Part shown: piece after piece, positions 8,316 through 16,576 of the stretch
Numbering within the stretch: position 1 is the stretch's first letter
Layout: each line of letters opens with the position of its first letter
Source: Actinomycetota bacterium
GTDB taxonomy: Bacteria > Actinomycetota > Actinomycetes > S36-B12 > UBA10799
Assembly: GCA_963169225.1 (NCBI GenBank)
Contig: CAUJDH010000046.1
Location: forward strand, 1 to 37,217
DNA: 37,217 nt
Direction: 5' to 3'
The notes under the pieces: model-generated
What the model saw: only the letters and a program-made list of their open reading frames with translations
What the model was told of the DNA's origin: nothing
The model's database searches: none
Program-made: the position numbers and the translations under genes

Positions 8316-9506
8316 ATGTCCCAACTCGCACCAACCGCACCTCCGCTAGAGGTCGGCCCACTCAAGCTCGACATTCCGGTGGTGCTTGCGCCGATGGCCG
8401 GGATCACCAACCGAGCCTTCCGTCGGTTGTGTCGGGAGCAAGGTGCCGCGCTTTACATCTCTGAGATGGTGACGACTCGCGCGCTTGTTGAACGCAAGCC
8501 GGATACCATGGTGATGGCCTCGTTTGAGCCAGACGAGCAACCACGATCGGTACAGCTTTACGGTGTCGACCCGGATACGGTCGCTGCTGCGGTTCGACTT
8601 CTGGTGGCAGAGGATCGTGCGGACCATATCGATCTGAACCTCGGATGCCCTGTCGCCAAAGTGACTCGTAAAGGTGGGGGAGCGGCTCTCCCGTACAAGC
8701 GCGATTTGCTGGAGTCGATCTTGACAGCAGCAGTTGCCGCATCCCGAGAAGAATCAGCCAAGCGCAAAATCGACCCGATTCCTGTCACCATCAAAATGCG
8801 GATGGGGATCGATGATGACCACCTGACGTATTTGGACGCTGCTGACATTGCAGTCAAAGCAGGTGTGGGCTGGATCGCGCTCCACGCGCGTACAGCTGCC
8901 CAGTTTTATGGCGGTCAAGCAGACTGGTCCGCCATTGAGCGACTCGTTGAGCACGTCGATGGCACTGGAGTCCCGATCCTCGGCAACGGTGACATATGGA
9001 CGGGTTCGGATGCCGTGCGCATGGTGGAGCAAACCGGTTGCGACGGAGTCGTTGTGGGTCGCGGATGTCTTGGTCGGCCGTGGCTGTTCGAACAACTCGA
9101 TGCTGCGATGGCAGGTGGAGAGATTCCGGCTGACCCAACTCTGCACCAGGTTCTAGCGGCGATGCGGCGCCATGCGGATCTGCTTGGTGAACTCTATGGC
9201 GAGGACAAAGGTTGTCGCGACTTCCGCAAGCATGTGGCCTGGTACCTCAAGGGCTTCGAGATTGGCTCGGAGACCAGGCGACGACTCGGCATGGTCTCAA
9301 GCTTGCAGGAGCTTTACGGGATCCTCGATACGATCGCTGTTAACCCAGATCAGGCGTATCCGGTCGAAACAGCAGCCAAGCCTCGAGGCCGCACGAGCCG
9401 CGCGCGTCGTGTCGCATTGCCCGAGAACTGGCTGGATTCAACCTGTATTTCGGCTAACGAGAGCCGAGTCGTTAGCGGCGCTGAGCTTGACGCTTCGGGT
9501 GGCTAG
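8316..9506 (+). CDS. dusB: tRNA-dihydrouridine synthase, DusB family
   Basis: This FMN enzyme reduces uridine to dihydrouridine in the D-loop of tRNA. The 396-residue protein has a TIM barrel with LAPMAGITNRAFRRLCR at the start, the catalytic cysteine C111 in DLNLGCPVAKVTRKGGGAAL, and phosphate-binding GNGDIW and VVGRGCLGRPWLF. A helical domain follows. The last 45 residues or so are polar and not conserved in the family. It starts 15 bases after the glyS stop with no clear ribosome site, so it probably depends on the glyS transcript. Both neighbours serve tRNA function. DusB versus another Dus subfamily rests on motif resemblance. Confidence 0.93.
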   Translation: MSQLAPTAPPLEVGPLKLDIPVVLAPMAGITNRAFRRLCREQGAALYISEMVTTRALVERKPDTMVMASFEPDEQPRSVQLYGVDPDTVAAAVRLLVAEDRADHIDLNLGCPVAKVTRKGGGAALPYKRDLLESILTAAVAASREESAKRKIDPIPVTIKMRMGIDDDHLTYLDAADIAVKAGVGWIALHARTAAQFYGGQADWSAIERLVEHVDGTGVPILGNGDIWTGSDAVRMVEQTGCDGVVVGRGCLGRPWLFEQLDAAMAGGEIPADPTLHQVLAAMRRHADLLGELYGEDKGCRDFRKHVAWYLKGFEIGSETRRRLGMVSSLQELYGILDTIAVNPDQAYPVETAAKPRGRTSRARRVALPENWLDSTCISANESRVVSGAELDASGG

Positions 9507-9588
9507 GGTCACATTTCCTGGGGGATTCCCTAAGCCAATCTTTACGGTTTATTTTTACCGATTCCTTTGAGGGTCTGCGTTCTCCTGT

Positions 9589-9594
9589 CACAAT
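9589..9594 (+). promoter_or_regulatory. Probable -10 element of the YdcF-like gene, leaderless layout
   Basis: CACAAT ends six bases before the ATG at 9601 and there is no ribosome site in between (AGTCGG). TTGAGG at 9568-9573 could serve as a -35 with a short 15-base spacer. Confidence 0.4.
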
Positions 9595-9600
9595 AGTCGG

Positions 9601-10320
9601 ATGGGGAATACGCAAGTGTATGCAAGGAATCCACAGGGGGCGGGCCATTCAGGGCCACAGCAGCCCTCTGCCGATATGCGTGTCCAAGGCCCACAACCCA
9701 ACCCCAAATTCGGTGCCGTGATCGGCATGATCATCGTCGCTCTGCTCCTGTTGCCGCTGATTCTGATCGGTGGATCTGTTCTCAATGTGAATCGAGTGGC
9801 CAATATTCATTCCACGACTCCGACTGACGCAATAGTTGTTATGGGTGCGGCTCAGTACGACGGCACACCGTCACCGGTTTTCGAAAATCGACTGAATCAC
9901 GCTAAGCAGCTTTATAACCAAGGCGTGGCTACTCGCATCATCACTGTCGGAGGTAAGCAGCCAAGCGACCGGTACACCGAAGCCCAGGCTGGGCGCGAGT
10001 GGCTGATCCGCAATGGAGTGGATCCCATGCGTGTGTTGTCGGTTCGTTCGGGTAGTGACTCGTTGTCGAGCCTCAAGGCTGTTGGTGAGGTAGCTAACGA
10101 TCGCGGTTGGAAGTCGATCACGATTGTCTCTGACCCCACTCACCAAGCGCGTAGTGCGGCGATGGCAAGTCGGATCGGATTCGATGTCGAGACGAACGCC
10201 ACAACCGACGGTGACGGATCCAAGGTGACAGAGAACTACCTCATGCGCGAGACTTTGGCTTACCTAGCATTCGAACTCTTTGGGCAATGGGAAGTTCCGC
10301 GTCTAGTCAATGTCGACTAA
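9601..10320 (+). CDS. YdcF/SanA/ElyC-like (DUF218) membrane-anchored protein
   Basis: The 239-residue protein has a Gly/Pro/Gln-rich cytoplasmic N-terminus (about 1-36), one membrane span (about 37-60) and an extracytoplasmic DUF218 domain beginning TDAIVVMGAAQYDGTPSPV. It continues with FENRLNHAKQLYNQG, TVGGKQPSDRYTEAQAG and SDPTHQARSAAMASRIG. DUF218 proteins such as SanA and ElyC affect envelope integrity and peptidoglycan precursor handling in enterobacteria, but the reaction is not established. It lies alone between dusB and dgt with its own likely promoter. Domain call is good, function is not known. Confidence 0.85.
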   Translation: MGNTQVYARNPQGAGHSGPQQPSADMRVQGPQPNPKFGAVIGMIIVALLLLPLILIGGSVLNVNRVANIHSTTPTDAIVVMGAAQYDGTPSPVFENRLNHAKQLYNQGVATRIITVGGKQPSDRYTEAQAGREWLIRNGVDPMRVLSVRSGSDSLSSLKAVGEVANDRGWKSITIVSDPTHQARSAAMASRIGFDVETNATTDGDGSKVTENYLMRETLAYLAFELFGQWEVPRLVNVD

Positions 10321-10368
10321 GCGCTGGACTACCGGCTCCAACCCAAGAGTCCTCACAAAGGACCCGCA

Positions 10369-11634
10369 TTGGCAGCATCAACCGCACACAACCTCGAGTA
10401 CGAGTACAACAAGCGTGATCGCAAGCGACGAGTCGACGAACGTGCCAAACGAGCAAGTCGTAACGCTTTCGTAGGTCGTAGCGACTTCGAACGCGATCGT
10501 GCCCGGGTGCTGCACTCTGCCGCACTGCGTAGGCTCGCAGCCAAAACGCAAGTGATGGTCGCAGGCGAATCTGACTTCCCGCGCACCCGACTGACGCACA
10601 CGCTGGAAGTCGCCCAGATCTCGCGTGAACTTGGTCGAGCCCTTGGCTGCGATGCTGATCTGTGTGACTTGGCTGGGCTCGCGCATGATCTGGGTCATCC
10701 GCCATTTGGACACAACGGTGAGGATGCCCTCAATGAGGTCAGTGGCGACATCGGCGGGTTTGAGGGGAACGCCCAGAGCTTTCGAGTTCTCTCAAGGCTT
10801 GAGGCCAAAGTCGTAGCCAAAGATGGTGCGAGTGTGGGTCTGAACTTGACCCGAGCTTCGCTCAACAGCTTCATCAAGTATCCGTGGTTTGCGCGGCCTG
10901 GTAACCGAAAGTTCAACGCTTACGACGATGACGCCAAATACTTCAACTGGGTGCGCAAATGGAGCGAACCTGACCACCCGACGTTCGAAGCGCAAATTAT
11001 GGACTGGTCGGACGATGTGGCTTATTCGGTGCACGATATTGAAGATGGAATCCATGGTGGCTATTTGGATCCGCAGGCGCTACGTTCGCCGGTGGAGCGT
11101 GCAGTGATTGTCGACTTGGCTCGCGGCACTTATGCGAAGGATCTGGACCCGGCTGAGTTGGATGCCGCGATTATCCGAATCTCGGAGTACGACTATTGGC
11201 CAACCGAATTCGACGGTACGCCTAAGTCCATGCGCCAAGTCAAAGACATGACCAGCGAACTCATCGGCCGGTTCGTCAACACGACTCTGAGAGCGACCAG
11301 TAAGCAATTGGAGGCCACAGGTGCGCCGCACAAGGACGCAAACTTGGTGGTACCGCCAGAGCCGCGTGCCGAGGTTGCGGTGCTCAAAGCCACGGCCAAT
11401 TTGTACGTGTTCCAGCGCTCTGAAGCCGAGCAGATTTATGCCAAGCAGCGCGAGCTTCTCAAGGAGCTCGTGGCTACGTTACGTTTGCGGGGCCGAGACG
11501 CACTCGATACGACGTTCCAGGCGCATTGGGATGCCGCTGACACGGACGCTCAACGTCAGCGAATCATCATTGACCAAGTCGCATCATTGACCGACAGTTC
11601 CGTGATCCGCTGGCACAAAGAACTTTGCCGGTAG
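10369..11634 (+). CDS. dgt: dGTP triphosphohydrolase-like HD-domain protein (Dgt)
   Basis: Dgt-family enzymes release tripolyphosphate from dGTP or other dNTPs and help balance nucleotide pools. The 421-residue protein has the HD-domain metal residues in RLTHTLE (H77) and LAGLAHDLGHPPFGHNGE (H106, D107), with WSDDVAYSVHDIEDG later supplying the last Asp. The start is a TTG at 10369, chosen because AAAGGA (10357-10362) lies six bases before it and the N-terminus aligns with the family from there. The order dgt-dnaG is the same as in mycobacteria (Rv2344c-Rv2343c). Exact nucleotide preference is unknown. Confidence 0.93.
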   Translation: MAASTAHNLEYEYNKRDRKRRVDERAKRASRNAFVGRSDFERDRARVLHSAALRRLAAKTQVMVAGESDFPRTRLTHTLEVAQISRELGRALGCDADLCDLAGLAHDLGHPPFGHNGEDALNEVSGDIGGFEGNAQSFRVLSRLEAKVVAKDGASVGLNLTRASLNSFIKYPWFARPGNRKFNAYDDDAKYFNWVRKWSEPDHPTFEAQIMDWSDDVAYSVHDIEDGIHGGYLDPQALRSPVERAVIVDLARGTYAKDLDPAELDAAIIRISEYDYWPTEFDGTPKSMRQVKDMTSELIGRFVNTTLRATSKQLEATGAPHKDANLVVPPEPRAEVAVLKATANLYVFQRSEAEQIYAKQRELLKELVATLRLRGRDALDTTFQAHWDAADTDAQRQRIIIDQVASLTDSSVIRWHKELCR

Positions 11635-11693
11635 TAAAGAACTCAGTCGCTAGCGCTGAAGCCCAAGTGCCAGACAGTGGCCTCAAGACAAAC

Positions 11694-11699
11694 TAAGAT
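11694..11699 (+). promoter_or_regulatory. Probable -10 element of dnaG, leaderless layout
   Basis: TAAGAT ends six bases before the dnaG ATG at 11706; CAGACA at 11671-11676 is a fair -35 with a 17-base spacer. No ribosome site precedes the ATG, which fits a leaderless mRNA. Confidence 0.5.
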
Positions 11700-11705
11700 C
11701 GTCTT

Positions 11706-13640
11706 ATGGCCCGCATCAAGGATTCCGACATCGCCCTCGTGCGCGATCGTTCGCGGGTCGATGAGGTCATCGGGCAGGTTGTCACGCTCAAATCAGCTGG
11801 TGGCGGGTCACTGAAGGGCCTGTGTCCCTTCCATGACGAGCGCAGCCCCTCGTTCCATGTCACCCCGTCCAAAGGTCTGTGGCACTGTTTCGGATGCCAA
11901 GAGGGCGGCGATGTGTTCGCTTTCGTTCAACAGCACGACCACCTGGGTTTTAGTGAGGCTGTCGAGAAGCTTGCAAGCCAGTACGGGATCGAGCTTCACT
12001 ACGAACAAGGTGGGTCGTCCTCGACCGATAAGTTGCGTGGGCTTCGCACGCGGTTAGCTGAGGCTCATAAGGCTGCGGCCGCCTACTATGTCGAGCAACT
12101 CCAAGGGCCGGAGGCATCAGTCGGTAGGGAGTTTCTTACTAGTCGCCAATTCACCAAAGAAGACGCCGAACACTTCGGGGTCGGCTATTCGCTTCAGGGC
12201 TGGGATGGACTGACTAAGCACCTGCGGTCCAAAGGATTCACTGACGACGAACTAGTCAAAGGCGGGCTGGCTGTTCAAGGTAGCCGAGGTCCCTATGACC
12301 GGTTCCGTGGCAGGCTCATGTGGCCGATCCGCGACCTGAGCGGCGATGTGGTGGGTTTTGGTGCGCGCAAGCTCCACGACGACGACCAGGGCCCCAAATA
12401 CCTGAATACGCCCGAGACACCGCTCTACCACAAATCGCAGGTGCTCTACGGAATCGATCTCGCGCGCAAAGAGATCTCCAAGAGTCAACAGGCTGTGATC
12501 GTCGAGGGCTATACCGATGTCATGGCCGCGCACCTATCAGGCGTGCCAACCGCTGTAGCGACCTGTGGAACTGCCTTTGGGGTCGACCACATCAAGGTGC
12601 TACGGCGGCTTCTGCTTGACCAGGAGTCTTCACGTGGTGAGGTGATCTTCACCTTTGATGGTGATGCAGCGGGCCGTAAGGCGGCATTGAAGGCCTACGA
12701 CGAGGACCAGCGGTTCGTCTCTCAAACTTATGTGGCAATCGAGTCCGAGGGCCGCGACCCGTGCGATTTGCGGATGGAAGAAGGCCCCGAGGCTGTGCGC
12801 GAATTGATTGCGAGCAGGGTGCCCCTGTTTGAGTTCGTGATCCGCACAACACTTGATGGATTTGACCTCGATTCTGCTGAAGGTCGCGTGGGCGCGCTTC
12901 GCGCAGTCGCACCGATCATTGGTGGAATTCGTGACAAGGCACTACGGCCCGAATATGCCCGCTTGGTTGCCGGATGGCTTGGCCTGGATGTCGCTACAGT
13001 CAATACCGAAATTCGCGAGCACGGCTTTAAGAACACTCGTCAGCCTTCCCGGGGTTCACGCCCTGCTGAAGCGGCTAACACCCGCATCGAGAACAACGCA
13101 GGGTCAAGCGGAGAAGCCATGGCCGTGGCGCCTGCCACCCAATGGGTTCTTCCTGACCAGCGTGAGCCTATGTACCAGGTTGAGCGAGAGGCGCTCAAAT
13201 GCGCGATCCAATTCCCGCATCATGTTGGATCTTGGTATGGCTCTGTCGAATCCCTGTCATATGTGAGCGAGACCTATCGAGCTATTCATGAGTCAATCGT
13301 GGCTGCTGGAGGTGCGGGGTCGATAACTGATGGCAGTGAATGGGTCGAGGCTGTCTTGGTCCAGGCGCCAGACGATGGCCTGCGTCAGCACATCCGCGCG
13401 CTTACAGTGGAGCCGCTGCAGACCAGCCACGATGATGACAATGGGATTCGTGACTACGCGACTTCGGTGGTCGCCCGATTGCTTGAGATGGATGCCACCA
13501 GGCGCATCGCAGTCACCAAAGGCAAACTGCAGCGTACCAATCCGATTGAAGCAAAAGCCGAGTACGACCAGTTGTTTACAGAACTCGTCGACATGGAGGA
13601 GTATCGTCGCGGACTGCGACAGAGAGTAGCTGGTGAGTGA
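11706..13640 (+). CDS. dnaG: DNA primase DnaG
   Basis: Primase lays RNA primers for DNA replication. The 644-residue protein has all three parts: a CHC2 zinc-binding domain with C40, H43, C61 and C64 (CPFHDERSPSFHV and HCFGCQ), the RNA-polymerase/Toprim core with VEGYTDVMAAH (EGYTD, 267-271) and FTFDGDAAGRKA (FDGD, 317-320), and a C-terminal helicase-interaction domain from about residue 490. A polar linker (about 440-480) precedes the last domain. The downstream unknown gene starts with a GTG inside the last codons of dnaG, so the two are probably translated together. Confidence 0.97.
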   Translation: MARIKDSDIALVRDRSRVDEVIGQVVTLKSAGGGSLKGLCPFHDERSPSFHVTPSKGLWHCFGCQEGGDVFAFVQQHDHLGFSEAVEKLASQYGIELHYEQGGSSSTDKLRGLRTRLAEAHKAAAAYYVEQLQGPEASVGREFLTSRQFTKEDAEHFGVGYSLQGWDGLTKHLRSKGFTDDELVKGGLAVQGSRGPYDRFRGRLMWPIRDLSGDVVGFGARKLHDDDQGPKYLNTPETPLYHKSQVLYGIDLARKEISKSQQAVIVEGYTDVMAAHLSGVPTAVATCGTAFGVDHIKVLRRLLLDQESSRGEVIFTFDGDAAGRKAALKAYDEDQRFVSQTYVAIESEGRDPCDLRMEEGPEAVRELIASRVPLFEFVIRTTLDGFDLDSAEGRVGALRAVAPIIGGIRDKALRPEYARLVAGWLGLDVATVNTEIREHGFKNTRQPSRGSRPAEAANTRIENNAGSSGEAMAVAPATQWVLPDQREPMYQVEREALKCAIQFPHHVGSWYGSVESLSYVSETYRAIHESIVAAGGAGSITDGSEWVEAVLVQAPDDGLRQHIRALTVEPLQTSHDDDNGIRDYATSVVARLLEMDATRRIAVTKGKLQRTNPIEAKAEYDQLFTELVDMEEYRRGLRQRVAGE

Positions 13641-14214
13641 TATGGGCATCTTCGGTAAAGGACGCGCTCCTTCTCACGTTGCGGCTTTAGTACCTGAGGG
13701 TGAACGTCTCATGGCATGGGGGACTGGGCCAGCTCGCGTTGACGGGGAGCCAACGATCGTTGTCGCAACAGACAAGACGTTTATCGCGCCTGGTTATCTT
13801 GGTCCGATCAGTTGGACGGACTTAGCACGCGCAGAGTGGTCTGACACCCTGCTTGAGGTCGTCACGCTCAGGGGTATGCAGGGCTTGGAGCCGCCGGTTC
13901 GAATCAACCTTGACGAGCCTGGCAGTGTTCCGCAGGTTGTATGGGAGCGGATCGAGTCTCGAATCATCCTGCAGCGACATATCGAGCTTGAAGGCAAGCT
14001 TGGTGCTCGGGTCATTGCCAAGCGCTCGGATCGCAAGTCTAAGCCCAACATCGAAACCACTAGCCAGCTCGAATCAATTGGCGTACCTGCTCCCGAAGAG
14101 GAACCTGTGGAATGGCTCGTCGTGTTCGACGCCGGGATCAATACCGAAGATCCAACAATCCGGGCCCGAGTCGACGACGCCGTCAACCAACTAAAGTCTT
14201 CGACGGGCATCTAG
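13633..14214 (+). CDS. Conserved protein of unknown function, coupled to dnaG
   Basis: The 193-residue product is soluble, with no signal peptide. Residues about 15-105 alternate short strands (ERLMAWGTGPARV, PTIVVATDKTFIAPG, ISWTDLARAEW) in a way that recalls a PH-like fold, and the C-terminal part is acidic with a helix at the end. Related proteins beside actinobacterial dnaG come to mind, but I cannot name a family. The likely start is the GTG at 13633 (GAGAG six bases upstream), overlapping the dnaG stop by eight bases; an ATG at 13642 is an alternative. The coupling suggests a link with replication or simply shared expression. It is followed by tRNA-Asn. Confidence 0.75.
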   Translation: MSDMGIFGKGRAPSHVAALVPEGERLMAWGTGPARVDGEPTIVVATDKTFIAPGYLGPISWTDLARAEWSDTLLEVVTLRGMQGLEPPVRINLDEPGSVPQVVWERIESRIILQRHIELEGKLGARVIAKRSDRKSKPNIETTSQLESIGVPAPEEEPVEWLVVFDAGINTEDPTIRARVDDAVNQLKSSTGI

Positions 14215-14258
14215 TTAGCCCTCACGGGGAAGTCATTTGGTAATCTCGTACGAGTCAT

Positions 14259-14331
14259 TCCTCCATAGCTCAATTGGCAGAGCATTCGACTGTTAATCGA
14301 AGGGTTACTGGTTCAAGTCCAGTTGGAGGAG
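14259..14331 (+). tRNA. tRNA-Asn (anticodon GTT)
   Basis: A complete cloverleaf can be drawn. The acceptor stem is TCCTCCA with TGGAGGA, the D-arm GCTC with GAGC, the anticodon stem TTCGA with TCGAA around loop CTGTTAA, and the T-arm ACTGG-TTCAAGT-CCAGT. The discriminator is G and no CCA is encoded. It lies 44 bases after the unknown gene and just before a strong terminator. Confidence 0.97.
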
Positions 14332-14350
14332 CTTTAGAGAAGCTCAATCA

Positions 14351-14400
14351 AAAAGCTAGAAGCCGAGGCCACCTATTAGGTGCCTCGGCTTCTAGCTTTT
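14351..14400. terminator. Bidirectional rho-independent terminator
   Basis: A 19-base arm, AAAAGCTAGAAGCCGAGGC (14351-14369), is matched perfectly by its inverse copy at 14382-14400, and the loop between can extend the stem (CACCT with AGGTG). The A-run on the left and T-run on the right give U-tracts in both directions. It therefore can end tRNA-Asn from the left and the secreted transglycosylase gene from the right. Confidence 0.9.
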
Positions 14401-14413
14401 GGGGAAGCTTGCG

Positions 14414-15358
14414 TTAGTACCCCTGGTTTTGACCGGAGTTCCAGCTGGCAAACTTCGACATCCCATAACGGCCCTTGACATAGTTCAAAGCTGCCCAGAT
14501 GTTGGTGTATGGCACAGTTTGGTACTTCGACGTGGCGTAGCCAGACTTGGCATAGGACTTGTAGGTCGGCAGAATCACCTGAAGCAAACCCTTGGACGGG
14601 GTTCCCTTCTTGGCGTTACTGTCCCAGTTGTTGACAGCATCGGGGTCTCCGCCAGACTCCTGCTGGATCTGAGCCAGGATTCCGACGAGATACTTGTCCG
14701 AGACGCCATGCTCGCGCATCACTGCGCGCACGAGGTTAGCCCAACGGCTCACATTGTTGGAGAACGTCGATTTGGTTCGTGGATGCTTGAGTGCTGGACC
14801 ACGCCATTTGGACGGCTTGGAATCAGCTGTGGCAACAACGATGGCGGGCCACGATGGGTTGGCTTCATAGCCAGCAGGGATCGTCACCTTGGGTTCCGGT
14901 TTGAGTCCGACTATGGCAAGGAAGGCTTTGTTGGGGTGAACCCGCGACTTCAAACCGCTTCTGAACTTCTCATTGACTGCCGCTACGTGACCGGTGACTG
15001 CGCGAGTGAGTTCGCGGGTCTCAGTGCCGTAGTGGCCGGTAGCTCCGGACTTATTGATTTTGCGGTAGTTGATCCCAACTTCCTTAGCGAAGATGCGAAT
15101 CCGGGCTTGATAAGTCTTTACGGAAGTACCTGCCTTGCCGGTGCGAAGCTGTTTGGTGTCGATGTACCTGGTCTTGCGAGGCTTTGGAAGTGCTGACAAT
15201 GACTTTGTAGCCTTTGTCGTTGTGGCTTTGGGTGCTGGCTTGCTGACAACAGTTACTGGTGAGGCTGTCACTGCCGAAGCAGGGTAGGCAACAAGAGCGC
15301 ACGCTGGAACGCTAAGCAGCGCAGAAGCGGCGAGAAGCCGGGTTGTATTGCGAGGCAT
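14414..15358 (-). CDS. Secreted lytic transglycosylase-like protein (SLT/lysozyme-like domain)
   Basis: The 314-residue protein starts with a signal peptide (about 1-30, ending ASAV). A Lys/Thr/Pro-rich linker follows, then a region (about 65-125, KAGTSVKTYQARIRIFAKEV and ATGHYGTETRELTRAV) that resembles a peptidoglycan-binding fold. A C-terminal lysozyme-like domain covers about residues 200-314. The probable catalytic glutamate is E234 in AQIQQESGGDPDAVNNWDSN, followed by SKGLLQVILPTYKSYA as in SLT domains. It should cut or remodel peptidoglycan outside the cell. GAAGG lies ten bases before the ATG. The gene stands alone between two tRNA genes that are read the other way. The C-terminal domain is well supported, the N-terminal one less so. 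Confidence 0.87.
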   Translation of the reverse strand: MPRNTTRLLAASALLSVPACALVAYPASAVTASPVTVVSKPAPKATTTKATKSLSALPKPRKTRYIDTKQLRTGKAGTSVKTYQARIRIFAKEVGINYRKINKSGATGHYGTETRELTRAVTGHVAAVNEKFRSGLKSRVHPNKAFLAIVGLKPEPKVTIPAGYEANPSWPAIVVATADSKPSKWRGPALKHPRTKSTFSNNVSRWANLVRAVMREHGVSDKYLVGILAQIQQESGGDPDAVNNWDSNAKKGTPSKGLLQVILPTYKSYAKSGYATSKYQTVPYTNIWAALNYVKGRYGMSKFASWNSGQNQGY

Positions 15359-15710
15359 GAAGAGTCATCCTTCGGGTTTTAAATCGGGGAAATTCGGAAT
15401 TACTCGAACCACATTGCAAGGAATTAGGGGCAAGTTCAAATGGCGCAGGCACGGCTGTGGATAACTTTTCGGGCGAAATCCGTGAATATCGGACACCATT
15501 TGCCAATAGAGTGGGATGAATCACAGTCTGTGTTTGGCGTATTCACTCAGAGTAATCTTCAACAATTACATGACTAGTGCGCGGCGCAGTTGAAAGTGGT
15601 GAAATAGCTTCGGTATTGCGGAGTCGATCACACGATGAATTGCAAGAGATGGAACACTTGCAGGTGGTTTCACTTGGTCAGCAGTTCGATACTGCGGGCC
15701 GACGCAACTA
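15359..15710. other. 350-base gap with one DnaA-box-like nonamer
   Basis: No gene was seen here on either strand. It must hold the promoter of the transglycosylase gene (minus) and probably that of the tRNA (plus). The only motif I can name is TGTGGATAA at 15456-15464, a perfect DnaA-box consensus (TTATCCACA on the minus strand), standing alone. I looked for a cyclic-di-AMP (ydaO) riboswitch, which precedes wall-hydrolase genes in some actinobacteria, and did not recognise one. Confidence 0.4.
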
Positions 15711-15784
15711 GGGGCGGTAGCTCAGTTGGTTAGAGCAGCAGACTCATAATCTGCCAGGCCTCGGTTCAAGTCCGAGTCGCCCCA
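15711..15784 (+). tRNA. tRNA with anticodon CAT (elongator Met, or Ile2 read after lysidine modification)
   Basis: The cloverleaf is complete. The acceptor is GGGGCGG with TCGCCCC (one G-T pair), the D-arm GCTC with GAGC, the anticodon stem GCAGA with TCTGC around CTCATAA, and the T-arm CTCGG-TTCAAGT-CCGAG. The discriminator is A. An initiator tRNA is unlikely because position 1 pairs and the G-run of the initiator anticodon stem is missing. Methionine versus isoleucine identity cannot be settled from the sequence alone. Confidence 0.9.
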
Positions 15785-15839
15785 CATCGTAGGTTCAATC
15801 GTGGTCTCCTGGCCCCAGGGAAACATTTGCCACCACCTC

Positions 15840-15868
15840 TTAACTTCCATTTAGCATTAGGTTAGGCT
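15840..15868 (+). promoter_or_regulatory. Probable rpsD promoter
   Basis: TTAACT (15840-15845) and TAGGCT (15863-15868) are separated by 17 bases, a good actinobacterial vegetative promoter. The leader to the rpsD ATG is about 35 bases and contains a GGAGGA ribosome site at 15900-15904. Confidence 0.5.
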
Positions 15869-15875
15869 TACCTAA
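15857..15875. promoter_or_regulatory. DtxR/IdeR-type iron box over the rpsD -10
   Basis: TTAGGTTAGGCTTACCTAA differs at one position of 19 from the DtxR/IdeR consensus TTAGGTTAGGCTAACCTAA, and the two halves are nearly perfect inverted copies. It lies 33 bases before rpsD and covers the predicted -10. Site identity is strong by sequence; actual binding and effect are inference. Confidence 0.65.
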
Positions 15876-15908
15876 GTTTGAATTTTCTGGGGAAGGTATG
15901 GAGGAATC

Positions 15909-16511
15909 ATGGCCAAGAGGCCAGTAACTAAATTGAGCCGAAGTCTCGGTATCCCACTGACCGAGAAAGCCGCACGGATCATGGAGAAGAAGCCATACCG
16001 TCCGGGACAGCACGGACGCAATCGTAAGAAGCCGTCGGAATACGCTGACCGGCTGCTTGAGAAGCAACGGTTGAGGTTTCAGTACAACATCACCGAGTCT
16101 CAGCTGCGACGAGCCTTCGATAAGGCACATAAGCGCCCGGGTAAGACCGGCGACGAACTCATCATCGATCTTGAGACCCGACTCGATGCGGTAGTGCTTC
16201 GATCTGGCCTCGCTAAGACGATCTACCAGGCGCGCCAGACCGTGGTCCATCGTCACATCTACGTCAATGGCAGCCGCGTCGACAAACCTTCGTTCAGGGT
16301 GACGCCTGGCGATGTGATCTCGGTTTCTCCTAAATCTAAGTCGATGCCGCAGTTCGTAGTTGCTTGTGAGGGAATCGAGGGTATCGAACCTCCTGCCTAT
16401 ATCGAGTTGCACCGAGAGCATCTGTTGGTTCGCCTCAAGGGTCTGCCGCTGCGTTCCGAGATTCCGGTGATCTGTGATGAGCAGCTGGTTGTGGAGTACT
16501 ACGCGCGATAG
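15909..16511 (+). CDS. rpsD: 30S ribosomal protein S4
   Basis: S4 nucleates assembly of the small subunit on 16S rRNA. The 200-residue protein matches actinobacterial S4 over its whole length: [34 protein letters not shown], the S4 RNA-binding domain with [20 protein letters not shown] and [12 protein letters not shown], and the terminal [16 protein letters not shown]. It lacks the N-terminal zinc cysteines found in some bacteria, as does the Streptomyces protein. The gene stands outside the rpsM-rpsK-rpoA cluster, which is common in actinobacteria. The ATG has GGAGGA just upstream. The iron box over its promoter is unexpected (see findings). Confidence 0.97.
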   Translation: MAKRPVTKLSRSLGIPLTEKAARIMEKKPYRPGQHGRNRKKPSEYADRLLEKQRLRFQYNITESQLRRAFDKAHKRPGKTGDELIIDLETRLDAVVLRSGLAKTIYQARQTVVHRHIYVNGSRVDKPSFRVTPGDVISVSPKSKSMPQFVVACEGIEGIEPPAYIELHREHLLVRLKGLPLRSEIPVICDEQLVVEYYAR

Positions 16512-16564
16512 CCTGCGCTCTAGCTAAGCAAGTGATCCTCGGAGCTTAAGAAACTGCGCACCAC

Positions 16565-16570
16565 TAGACT
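16565..16570 (+). promoter_or_regulatory. Probable -10 element of moxR, leaderless layout
   Basis: TAGACT, a good actinobacterial -10, ends six bases before the ATG at 16577, with no ribosome site between. No clear -35 was found. Confidence 0.45.
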
Positions 16571-16576
16571 CGACCT

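Noticed and set aside
15359-15710. Cyclic-di-AMP (ydaO) riboswitch upstream of the cell wall hydrolase
   Set aside because: The conserved core of that riboswitch could not be recognised on the minus strand.
14259-15784. Transglycosylase gene flanked by two tRNA genes, as in an integrated element
   Set aside because: No integrase, no duplicated tRNA 3' end and no composition change was seen; the shared bases between the tRNAs are only the T-arm.
15840-16421. 193-codon open frame opposite rpsD
   Set aside because: It is antisense to a fully conserved ribosomal protein and has no family features.
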